From Oceanospirillum beijerinckii DSM 7166 (GTDB lineage: Bacteria > Pseudomonadota > Gammaproteobacteria > Pseudomonadales > Halomonadaceae), in assembly GCF_000422425.1 (NCBI RefSeq), contig NZ_AULT01000032.1, forward strand, positions 1 to 64,000: DNA of 64,000 nt. Reading direction: 5' to 3'. The translations under genes and the position numbers were made by a program. Under the pieces are notes generated by a model, which was not told where the DNA came from, made no database searches, and saw only the letters and a program-made list of their open reading frames with translations. This document shows positions 8,029 through 15,384 of this stretch, piece by piece (position 1 is the stretch's first letter; the number at the start of each line of letters is the position of its first letter).

Positions 8029-8403
8029 TCTGATAAGTATATAATGATGCGATTTATATGATAGAGGGGCATAAAACAAGGGGCATTAGGGAATGATGTT
8101 TTTATTTTGGTGCTGTTGGTATTTTAAATTGATAAAAGGGATATAAAAAGCCAAATGAAAAGGCTAAGTGTTACCCCGCTTTTGTTTCTTTCGGTAAGTA
8201 TAAAGGGCGAGTGATTATATTGCTGAAATGAATAACAAGAATCACTGCAGTCTCGATAGTGAGTGTTTATCAGGCATTGTATTTGACGTTTAAGATAGCT
8301 TTCGGAAACAGTGGTATTGAATGGCTCACCTCAACAGGGTGTCGTGTGTTCGTATGAGATGTTCTTAGTCGATGGTGAGCAGTGTTTATTAATGAGGGAA
8401 TAA
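8029..8403. other. intergenic, nothing recognised
   Basis: 375 bases, AT-rich in the first half. A 64-codon minus ORF at 8331-8525 overlaps the hydrolase start and is not supported. GAGGGA at about 8394 may be the ribosome-binding site for the downstream gene. Confidence 0.35.
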
Positions 8404-9474
8404 GTGCTTAGGAGAAGTATTTTGTTGAGCAGTAGGTTGTATAGAGCGGTATTTTTATGGGCTGCAATGGCACTTAGCCTGGCCTGCCATGCCAGTTCTG
8501 AAACAGTCGGCATGCGCAGTATCACGTTTGTTAGCCCGGAACGAGCAACAAATATAAGCGCGTTGGTGTGGTATCCGGCAGTTGTTGGTGAGAAGCAGGC
8601 TCAGACACTGATTGGTGATAATGCCGTGTTTCATGGTGTGCCCGCATACCAAGACGCACCTATTGCGGGTGGTCGTTTTCCCCTTGTTATCATTGCCCAT
8701 GGTGGCTTCCGGTCATCGCCTTATAGCGTCAATTGGTTGGCCGCAGCTCTGGCCAGAAGTGGCTATGTTGCGGCTATTATCAATCCACCTGCACTGCCTG
8801 CCGGTCAGGCGACTCAAGCCGTTGTCGATGAATTCTGGCTACGGCCTGCTGATCTCTCAACAGCAATAACAGCGCTTACGGAACAGATGCCCTGGAGTCA
8901 CAATATTGCAGCTGATCGGATTGGTGCTGTTGGCTTTTTTCTGGGTGGGTATACCACCCTGGCATTAGCGGGTGCTCGTGTTGATAACGCTGGTTTTATA
9001 GATGCCTGCAAGGGCGAACAACAGCGCTTTGACTGTGCCTGGTTTGAAAAAGGCGGCGTTGATTTACATCAGTTTGATTCTGAACAGCTAGGCCAATCCT
9101 ATCTTGAGCCACGCCTGACGACGGCAGTTGTCATTGATCCTGAGTGGACACACATTTTTTCACCGGTGAGCCTTGCCGCAGTCGAGCTGCCTGTAGATCT
9201 CTTCAATACTGGCCCCTGGGCTAGCGCTGAATCTCCACTGAATGCTTCAGCATTAGCAGATACACTTTCGACATCGTATTATGCGACGATTGAGCCTGCA
9301 GGAAAGTACAGTAGTTTTGCAGAGTGCAAACCAAAAAGGGTTTTTATTCTGAAAGACGAGGGCGCCGACGCGAGCCTTTGTGATGACGGTCCTGAAAATC
9401 CGGCGCGGGCCGAGACCCATCAGCGCATTGTTAATGAGATTCTCAGCGTTTTGGATCGGCAGTTAAAGCTGTAA
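8404..9474 (+). CDS. secreted alpha/beta-hydrolase (dienelactone hydrolase/PAF-AH-like), nucleophile replaced
   Basis: A 356-residue exported alpha/beta-hydrolase-fold protein. A signal peptide is visible (hydrophobic residues about 14-27, SLACHAS). The oxyanion region is PLVIIAHGGFRSSPYSVNWLA, and the nucleophile elbow is GAVGFFLGGYTTLALAGA. The elbow normally reads GxSxGG; here Ser is replaced by Phe (GFFLGG, codons ggc ttt ttt), which a single C-to-T change would explain. The protein may be inactive, or the base may be an error. Start GTG at 8404 is weak; a TTG at 8422 behind AGGAG is an alternative. It is convergent with msrA. The substrate is unknown. Confidence 0.75.
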   Translation: MLRRSILLSSRLYRAVFLWAAMALSLACHASSETVGMRSITFVSPERATNISALVWYPAVVGEKQAQTLIGDNAVFHGVPAYQDAPIAGGRFPLVIIAHGGFRSSPYSVNWLAAALARSGYVAAIINPPALPAGQATQAVVDEFWLRPADLSTAITALTEQMPWSHNIAADRIGAVGFFLGGYTTLALAGARVDNAGFIDACKGEQQRFDCAWFEKGGVDLHQFDSEQLGQSYLEPRLTTAVVIDPEWTHIFSPVSLAAVELPVDLFNTGPWASAESPLNASALADTLSTSYYATIEPAGKYSSFAECKPKRVFILKDEGADASLCDDGPENPARAETHQRIVNEILSVLDRQLKL

Positions 9475-9521
9475 TCAATACAGGATAGAGAATGGATGCA
9501 GGGCTTAGATAATGGATCAAT

Positions 9522-9995
9522 TTACTGCTTATATTTGTGCAGTATCTCTTTGGGGATATGGCAATAGTCATCGGGGCAGCGAGTGAGCCTGTCCTGATGT
9601 TCATCATCGCTTTTGACATAGTTGGATAGCGGCAGGATTTCAACAGCGATTCGATCTGCATCCGCTCGGTTGTTGATATATTGCTGAGCCAGCTCTAAGT
9701 GGCTTGGTTCTGTACTGTAAATTCCCGTGCGGTATTTTTCGCCAATATCTTCCCCTTGTTGGTTAATGCTGTAGGGGTCGATCACTTCAAAAAAATAATC
9801 GAACAGTTGCGGTAATGAGACAACCTCAGGGTCGAAGCGGGTGCGTACGCATTCTGCATAGCCGTCGTATTCGCCTTGTGTTGTTTTAGCCGTGCCATTG
9901 GCACGACCGGCTTCGGTTGAGGTGACCCCCGGTAGATGGCGCAGATATTCCTGAACGCCCCAGAGGCAGCCACCGGCAAAGTAGATTTCCTGCAT
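9522..9995 (-). CDS. msrA: peptide-methionine (S)-S-oxide reductase
   Basis: A 157-residue cytosolic repair enzyme that reduces methionine-S-sulfoxide with thioredoxin. The catalytic Cys lies in AGGCLWGVQEY (residues 8-18; family form GCFWG). Other family blocks follow: GEYDGYAECVRTRFDP (usually HAE, here YAE), DYFFEVIDPYSINQQGEDIGEKYRTGIY. The length matches short MsrA proteins of the Pseudomonas/Vibrio type. CAGGAG lies 8 bases before the ATG. It ends only 47 bases from the convergent hydrolase gene. Confidence 0.93.
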   Translation of the reverse strand: MQEIYFAGGCLWGVQEYLRHLPGVTSTEAGRANGTAKTTQGEYDGYAECVRTRFDPEVVSLPQLFDYFFEVIDPYSINQQGEDIGEKYRTGIYSTEPSHLELAQQYINNRADADRIAVEILPLSNYVKSDDEHQDRLTRCPDDYCHIPKEILHKYKQ

Positions 9996-10074
9996 TATGC
10001 GACTCCTGGTTTGCTATAAGAAAATAAGGGATGCAATGGCGCGATTGGTCGCGCCACGCCAAACCTGTGAAAAC

Positions 10075-10632
10075 TTAAGCGCTTTTTGCAGAGCGCGACA
10101 GTAAGCTGGCAGGTCGGGATTTGGCAATCGCCGCAGTCAACAAGCCTGCAATCACTGCTTTGATAATGTCACCAGGGATAAAGACCAGCATTAGTGCGGC
10201 GGCTTCAGTCAGGGTTTTATCCAGCACAATGGACATACCCACGATGCCGAAGGCATACAGCACAATAATGCCGCCAATGATAGAGGCAATAGTGGCGACC
10301 AGGGCAATCGACGCCGAACGCCATTTCTCAACAATTAAGCCGGTCACAAACGCAGCCACCGGCCAGCCAATTAGGAAGCCGCCAGTGGTTGAAAAGAACA
10401 AGCCCAGACCGCCACGGCCACCGGAGAGTAATGGCAGGCCAATCGCAACCAGTAACAAGAACAGTAATACGGCTAAGCTGCCGCGCTTACTGCCTAAAAT
10501 CGCGCCGCATAGCATAATGCCCAGGCTCTGAGCGGTAATCGGCACGCCAAATGCCAGGGTGATTTTAGGCACCAGACCCAGTGCCGCAATCAAGGCCGCA
10601 AACAGGGCGGTGTAGGCGATATTCTTTTCCAT
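10075..10632 (-). CDS. bioY: biotin ECF transporter, substrate-binding subunit BioY
   Basis: A 185-residue integral membrane protein with five to six hydrophobic helices that binds biotin. BioY hallmarks include GVPITAQSLGIMLCGAILGS and the loop GGRGGLGLFFSTTGGFLIGWP, the biotin-binding signature region. Third gene of the bioMNY operon; its ATG overlaps the bioN stop by one base (TAATG). Works with BioM ATPase and BioN to import biotin. Confidence 0.95.
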   Translation of the reverse strand: MEKNIAYTALFAALIAALGLVPKITLAFGVPITAQSLGIMLCGAILGSKRGSLAVLLFLLLVAIGLPLLSGGRGGLGLFFSTTGGFLIGWPVAAFVTGLIVEKWRSASIALVATIASIIGGIIVLYAFGIVGMSIVLDKTLTEAAALMLVFIPGDIIKAVIAGLLTAAIAKSRPASLLSRSAKSA

Positions 10633-11246
10633 TATTCATTCTCCAGATGGGTTAATCCACCGCGAGCCCGCAGGGCTTCGGCAACATGGTCTGCGTCATC
10701 AAGTGCGAGGACAGTAAAGGGTAAAATAATTCTCCAGCCGGAACGCCGATTGGAACGGGCGCGCCAGGCCCAGGTCAGTTTCTGGCCTTTTGAGATCAGT
10801 ACGGGGGTCATTCGGATCACCAGCGCAATTGCCAGCTCCAGTGCCCGGCCGTTTAAGCCTAAGCGATATAATGGCTGAGCCAGAAAGTGCACCACATCAA
10901 TCATGTCAGAGAGTCGCGTGGTCATGGTGACCAGATTAGCCAGGGCTACGGCAGACATCATACGTAAAACAATCACGGCCCCCTGCTCAACCTCACCGGT
11001 CCACAGATGCCAAAGGGCCACGATAAGAATAAAGGGCCAGAGAATCTTCAGGTGCCGCCAGCCGCTGCTAAAAAATTCACGGCCTGGCAGTGCATAAAGC
11101 ACGACAATAGCCAGCAAAAACAGGCTGTGAAAAACCAAATGGTCGATAAAAAACAGCATGCCGGTCAGGAAGCACAGCAGGCTAAGTTTTAAACCCGCAG
11201 GCCAACGGTGGGCGCGGGTTTCAACCGGCGAGGTCAGAGATATCAT
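10632..11246 (-). CDS. bioN: biotin ECF transporter, transmembrane coupling subunit BioN (EcfT)
   Basis: A 204-residue EcfT-family membrane protein. Four to five hydrophobic helices in the N-terminal half are followed by the cytoplasmic coupling helices with the two family Ala-Arg-Gly-type motifs: AWRARSNRR near residue 162 and ALRARGG near residue 196. These contact the ATPase. It overlaps bioM by 26 bases and bioY by one, so the three are translationally coupled. The shortness is typical of dedicated BioN proteins. Confidence 0.93.
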   Translation of the reverse strand: MISLTSPVETRAHRWPAGLKLSLLCFLTGMLFFIDHLVFHSLFLLAIVVLYALPGREFFSSGWRHLKILWPFILIVALWHLWTGEVEQGAVIVLRMMSAVALANLVTMTTRLSDMIDVVHFLAQPLYRLGLNGRALELAIALVIRMTPVLISKGQKLTWAWRARSNRRSGWRIILPFTVLALDDADHVAEALRARGGLTHLENE

Positions 11247-12060
11247 CGCTGTCTCCCAGGGTATCCATTTCGCTTAGGTAACGGGGCAGCACCTCGTCAT
11301 AACTGCCCAGTGCAGCCACTTCACCGCCTTCCAGCCAGAGCAGTTGCTCGTAGCCGTGCAGGTCTTCCGGGTCATGACTGATATGAATCAGACTGCCAGA
11401 AAACTTATCCAGATAACGTCGCAGCTGTTTTTTGGTCGGTATATCCAGACCGGCAAAAGGCTCATCCAGAATAATCAGGTTGGGTTTCATCGCCACGATA
11501 GCCATCAGGCAGACAAGGTGCTTCTGGCCCTGGGACAGAGTGGAGGTGTGGACGTTCTCCCAGTGTGCTTTACCAAAGTTGTTTAACACCTGCAGTGCAT
11601 TGTGCTCAGCCGCTTTTTTCTTCTGTCCGAGCTGACGTAGGCCAAAGGTGATCTCTTCTAACACCGTCGGGAAAATAATCTGGTGCTCAGGGTTCTGAAA
11701 CAGCAGGCCTATTTCGCGCAAAGCTCCCTTTCGATCTTTAAAGGGATCAATACCGGCTACTTCAATACGCCCTGAGCTGGTTTCAATTAAGCCTGAAAGT
11801 AAGCGGCTTAAGGTGGATTTACCCGAACCATTACGACCAATTACGCCCAGGCGCTTGATATCGGTCGATAAAGACAGTTTATTGATGACCTGCTTGCCTT
11901 CGATCTCCAGACAAACGTCATCCAGACGAAGGCTGCAGCCTAAAGTAGGGGCGTTTGTAACAGTCGAGGTGTTTGTAACAGTAGCAACGTTGGTCGAGGT
12001 TCTGGTCAAAATTGTGGGCTCTATTTCTTGTGTAATAGGTTTTGTTAGCGTTTTATTCAT
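11221..12060 (-). CDS. bioM: biotin ECF transporter ATP-binding subunit BioM
   Basis: A 279-residue ABC-type ATPase that powers biotin uptake. Walker A GRNGSGKSTLSRL (near residue 75), Q-loop LLFQNPEHQIIFPTV, signature LSQGQKHLVCLMAI, Walker B LIILDEPFAGLD, and H-loop ISHDPEDL are all present. Residues 1-42 are an unusual Thr/Asn/Val-rich, partly repetitive extension (TNVATVTNTSTVTNAP) not found in normal BioM, so translation may really start further in, or this is a recent slippage product. First gene of the operon; a BirA-type operator lies about 175 bases upstream. Confidence 0.92.
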   Translation of the reverse strand: MNKTLTKPITQEIEPTILTRTSTNVATVTNTSTVTNAPTLGCSLRLDDVCLEIEGKQVINKLSLSTDIKRLGVIGRNGSGKSTLSRLLSGLIETSSGRIEVAGIDPFKDRKGALREIGLLFQNPEHQIIFPTVLEEITFGLRQLGQKKKAAEHNALQVLNNFGKAHWENVHTSTLSQGQKHLVCLMAIVAMKPNLIILDEPFAGLDIPTKKQLRRYLDKFSGSLIHISHDPEDLHGYEQLLWLEGGEVAALGSYDEVLPRYLSEMDTLGDSDDISDLAG

Positions 12061-12233
12061 ATCTATTACGTACTGGCTTATACGGGTTAAAACTGGATAT
12101 CACGATGCCGTGACACATCAGTGGGCCTGGTGCATCGTTGAACATCGTTGAGAGCCGTGGGTTGGATCAACTTTCCTCAGTGCCAGTCTTTGATGCGGTC
12201 CGGGCGTCGAAGATTAGCAATAATATACCTTTT

Positions 12234-12264
12234 GGTAAACCATGTTTTTTATTTTTGGTTTACA
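12234..12264 (-). promoter_or_regulatory. BirA-type biotin operator upstream of bioMNY
   Basis: GTAAACC (12235-12241), a 15-base spacer, then GGTTTAC (12257-12263). This reproduces the bacterial BirA box (TTGTAAACC-N14/15-GGTTTACAA) in core and spacing. It lies about 175 bases upstream of bioM on the side from which the operon is transcribed, predicting biotin-BirA repression of bioMNY. The outer bases deviate (GG before the left half, AG after the right). Confidence 0.8.
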
Positions 12265-12302
12265 GGTTGGCGCTGCCCGGTTGCTTGGTAGGCTTCCAAA
12301 GT

Positions 12303-12444
12303 AATACCCAGTCAGATAAGTTGTTGTAGGCCGGAAAAGCCGCAAGGCGCCTTCCGACAAGCATCCGGTATCGGAGTCAGTGTCGGATGGCGCTTCGCTT
12401 ATCCAACCGACTCTGATATCAAGAAACTTCTCGGAAATGGTATA
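12303..12444 (+). repeat. REP-pair (BIME-like) repeat, copy 1
   Basis: About 140 bases containing two REP-like palindromes: GGCCGGAAAAGCCGC with GGCGCCTTCCGAC, and GTCGGATGGCGCTTCGC with TTATCCAAC. The whole block reappears, inverted, at 15042-15182 on the other side of the E1 gene. It looks like an enterobacterial REP pair. A partial copy of its outer arm (GTATTAAGAAACCTATCAG) occurs again at about 12496-12514, touching the E1 stop. No REP-associated transposase is seen here. Confidence 0.85.
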
Positions 12445-12518
12445 AGTCCTACAGGTCTTGCTGCAGTTGAGTCGCGAGTATTAGTTGAGTAGTGGGTATT
12501 AAGAAACCTATCAGAATG

Positions 12519-14804
12519 CTATTGCCGGGTCATCGTCAGAGCGACCTCAATAATGCCATCTTTGCTGGGTAATGTGGCGGTTGCGGCTTTGCCCAGGGCA
12601 ATAAAGCTATCTTCTGCGCTGATGCGTTTGATATTGACGGGCGAATCCAGTTGTTCGGTCAGTAGTGTTACCAGTTGCTCGCCTAATGAAGCGGTTCGGC
12701 GGCATTCGTCGACGATCAGGATATTTTCGCAGGCTCTTACGGCTGCCAGAATGGCTGTCTCATTCAGTGGTGCCAGCCAGCGCAGATCGACCACTCTTAA
12801 CTGAATATGGTGTTGTTCCTGTAGGATTTTGGCCGCTTGTCGGCTGAGGTAGTAGCCGTTGCCATAGGTCATGATGGCGAGTTGAGTGCCTGTACCATCT
12901 TGGTTGATTTGACCGAAGGGGAGAGCCGTTTGTGGCTCTGGATAGCTAAAGCTCCATAAACCATCACCTTTTTCGTGCAGATCACGGGTCATATAGAGGG
13001 CGATAGGTTCGATAAACACAACGACTCTTTGTTCTTCTCTGGCAAGACGCACACACTCTCTTAACATGCCGACCGCATCCTGGCCGTTGCTGGGGCAAGC
13101 GACGATCAAACCGGGGATATCTCTAAACACATTCCAGCTATTGTCGTTATGGAAGTGACCACCAAAACCTTTCTGGTAACCCAGGCCTGCGATACGGATC
13201 ACCATAGGGTTAGTATATTGGCCTTTTGAGAAGAAACTCAGTGTCGCGGCTTCGCCTCTGATCTGGTCTTCAGCATTATGGACGTAGGCGAGGAATTGAA
13301 TCTCTGGAATCGGTAGCAGGCCGTTATGAGCAGCGCCTATAGCTAAGCCCAGAATGCTTTGTTCATCCAGTAGGGTATTGATTACTCGATGGTTACCAAA
13401 CTTCTCGCTCAGTTTGCTGGTGACATTGTATACCCCGCCTTTCGGACCGATATCTTCACCCATCATAATCATTTCGGGATGCTGGGCCATCAGATCTGCC
13501 AGTGTCCAGTTGAGCAGCCGGGCCATATGCTGTGGCTGATCCATGCTGTTTATTTCTCGTTGCTCCATACTTCTTACTTCTCGTTTAAATAGCGCGTTCC
13601 TCTGTTCCGGTTTTAATGGTGGGGCTGGGGGGATATCTCTTTTGGGTGGAATCAGAGATTCCATTACGGCTTTGGCTGAGGTCAGTTTGGGGCGTTGAAT
13701 CACTTCTTCTGCGATATTAGCAACTTGATCACTGATTGTTTGATTCAGCTCGACAATTTGTTGTGCCGTTAAAATATGATTTTCAATCAAGATGCGGGCA
13801 CTGTGCAGAAGTGGATCTTGGGCTTCGGTGGCTTCGATCTCCTCCTGGCTATGGTAAGCCACTTCGGCATCGGAACCCGCATGGCCCATCAGGCGCACAC
13901 AACGCATATGCAGGAAGACCACTTGATGATGCTGACGGGCAAGACGCTCCGCTTTGTGGGCCGCGCAGTAGGTATCGATCAGGTTAAGGCCATCACATTG
14001 GATATAATGCAGTCCGGGCCTGCGACTGAAACTGGCCTGTATCCAGTCCATCGGTGTCGGAGTTGAGATACCAATACCGTTATCTTCACAGATAAAAATC
14101 AGTGGCAGTGGGGCTTTCTGATGACTGGCCCAGCAAGCGCTGTTAATAGCACCTTGAGCGGTGCTGTGATTAGCGGAGGCGTCACCAAAGGAGCATAACA
14201 CCACACTGTCATTAGGCAGCTCGCCCCGATGCCCCATGCGTTTGGCTAATGGGATGCTATAGGCTGCGCCCAGTGCTTTGGGTAGATGGGATGCGACAGT
14301 GCTGGTTTGTGGTGGGATAAACAGTTCTTTGCTGCCCAGCACTTTGTGGCGTCCACCAGAAATCGGGTCTTCGCTGGAGGTGGTAAAAGAGAGCAGCATA
14401 TCCCAAATAGCTTGTTGGTCTGTATCTAAACCGGGTTGCTCTTTATCCTCAAGGGGGGGCTTTTTATCCTCAAGGGGTTGGCGCTGCCGGGCGCGTTGCA
14501 GTAGAAATGCGGCATCCCGGTAGTGTAGAAACGCGATATCGTTATGACGAAAGGCCGCGGCAATAGCGGCATTCCCTTCATGACCGGCACTGCCGATGGT
14601 GTAAAAGGATTCGCCTCGGGCTTGCAGTTTACGAGAGCAGAGATCCAGGTGGCGGCTGAGCAGTTGGCTTTCAAACATCTGCACCAATTTTTCCGGGCTG
14701 AGTCCGACCTCTTCCGGTTTAAGCTGGATTGGGCTATCTGGTAGCTCTCCTGCAAGCACCTTACGGGCAAAACTCTGTTCGATAATCTCTGCTCGACTTT
14801 TCAT
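12519..14804 (-). CDS. fused E1 alpha/beta 2-oxoacid dehydrogenase
   Basis: A 761-residue thiamine-diphosphate dehydrogenase in which E1 alpha and E1 beta are joined. Residues about 40-370 are the alpha half: LDLCSRKLQARGESFY, the ThDP site CSFGDASANHSTAQGAINSA (GDA rather than GDG) ending in the EDNGIGIST Asn, and MRCVRLMGHAGSD. Residues about 425-760 are the beta half: MGEDIGPKGGVYNVTSKL, PEIQFLAYVHNAEDQIR, TYGNGYYLSRQAAKIL and VDECRRTASLGEQ. Such fusions act on branched-chain or related 2-oxoacids with an E2/E3 partner, but none is encoded nearby. A 7-residue tandem duplication (PLEDKKP/PLEDKEQ) sits near residue 112. REP-pair repeats lie on both sides. Confidence 0.85.
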   Translation of the reverse strand: MKSRAEIIEQSFARKVLAGELPDSPIQLKPEEVGLSPEKLVQMFESQLLSRHLDLCSRKLQARGESFYTIGSAGHEGNAAIAAAFRHNDIAFLHYRDAAFLLQRARQRQPLEDKKPPLEDKEQPGLDTDQQAIWDMLLSFTTSSEDPISGGRHKVLGSKELFIPPQTSTVASHLPKALGAAYSIPLAKRMGHRGELPNDSVVLCSFGDASANHSTAQGAINSACWASHQKAPLPLIFICEDNGIGISTPTPMDWIQASFSRRPGLHYIQCDGLNLIDTYCAAHKAERLARQHHQVVFLHMRCVRLMGHAGSDAEVAYHSQEEIEATEAQDPLLHSARILIENHILTAQQIVELNQTISDQVANIAEEVIQRPKLTSAKAVMESLIPPKRDIPPAPPLKPEQRNALFKREVRSMEQREINSMDQPQHMARLLNWTLADLMAQHPEMIMMGEDIGPKGGVYNVTSKLSEKFGNHRVINTLLDEQSILGLAIGAAHNGLLPIPEIQFLAYVHNAEDQIRGEAATLSFFSKGQYTNPMVIRIAGLGYQKGFGGHFHNDNSWNVFRDIPGLIVACPSNGQDAVGMLRECVRLAREEQRVVVFIEPIALYMTRDLHEKGDGLWSFSYPEPQTALPFGQINQDGTGTQLAIMTYGNGYYLSRQAAKILQEQHHIQLRVVDLRWLAPLNETAILAAVRACENILIVDECRRTASLGEQLVTLLTEQLDSPVNIKRISAEDSFIALGKAATATLPSKDGIIEVALTMTRQ
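14439..14480 (-). repeat. 21-base tandem duplication inside the E1 gene
   Basis: Two 21-base units sharing TTTATCCTCAAGGGG encode the repeated PLEDK peptides in the alpha half. In-frame duplication in a surface linker; probably neutral and possibly variable between strains. Confidence 0.8.
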
Positions 14805-15041
14805 CCTGAATACCTCTTGCTCTTATAATGGGGGATGATTGCTTATGCTCCGTTGTGTTTATCTGCTGCGATGGTTCTGACTTAGGACTGAATAGGGACT
14901 GTGTATTTTCTTGGGTTGTGCTTAAAAATGCTGTTGTCTTAATGAGTATGGCTGAGAAATGCGTATTCTGCGGTTTCTGTTGCCGTGAGATCTTTATCGG
15001 AGCGATGCATGGATAGCGCTGGGTATGGAGAAGCGACAAGC

Positions 15042-15182
15042 TAATACTATTCCTGATAAGTTTCTTGATACCTGAGGTTGGATAAGCGAAGCGCCATCCG
15101 ACATTGGCTTCGGTATCTGATGATTGTCGGAAGGCGCCTTGCGGCTTTTCCGACCCACAATAACTTATCTGGTTTGGTATAA
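15042..15182 (-). repeat. REP-pair (BIME-like) repeat, copy 2 (inverted)
   Basis: Reverse complement of the block at 12303-12444, with about 80-85 percent identity by eye: GGATAAGCGAAGCGCCATCC, GGAAGGCGCCTTGCGGC and AACTTATCTGG are in matching order. The two copies flank the E1 gene in inverted orientation and may act as transcript-end structures for the genes on either side. Confidence 0.85.
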
Positions 15183-15198
15183 GGTAGGGGAAAGTGAG

Positions 15199-15214
15199 GT
15201 GTATAAAGATACAG
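15199..15214 (+). promoter_or_regulatory. possible LexA box upstream of polB
   Basis: GTGTATAAAGATACAG matches the LexA consensus CTGT-N8-ACAG except for the first base. It lies about 170 bases before the polB start; polB is SOS-induced in Escherichia coli. The distance is long and the match imperfect, so this is tentative. Confidence 0.4.
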
Positions 15215-15263
15215 TTTTATCTGGGCAGAGAAGGATAATAGGGTTATGCTTAAATCAAAGCAT

Positions 15264-15308
15264 AGTAACTATTTAAGCAGTAGCTATCTAAACAGTAACT
15301 ATCTGATT
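15264..15308 (+). repeat. 15-base imperfect tandem repeat x3
   Basis: AGTAACTATTTAAGC, AGTAGCTATCTAAAC, AGTAACTATCTGATT in direct succession upstream of polB. Could be an array of regulator sites or simple slippage. The rest of 14805-15384 contains the inverted REP pair and the LexA-like site; no gene is seen. Confidence 0.6.
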
Positions 15309-15384
15309 TTATCCGGATTGTGCTCATATTCACTGGATTGTCACTGATGCTTGTCTATTCATCGATCTGATATTTGATAGCGAT

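Noticed and set aside
11344-12151. Plus-strand ORFs opposite bioM
   Set aside because: Antisense shadows of a clearly coding ABC ATPase.
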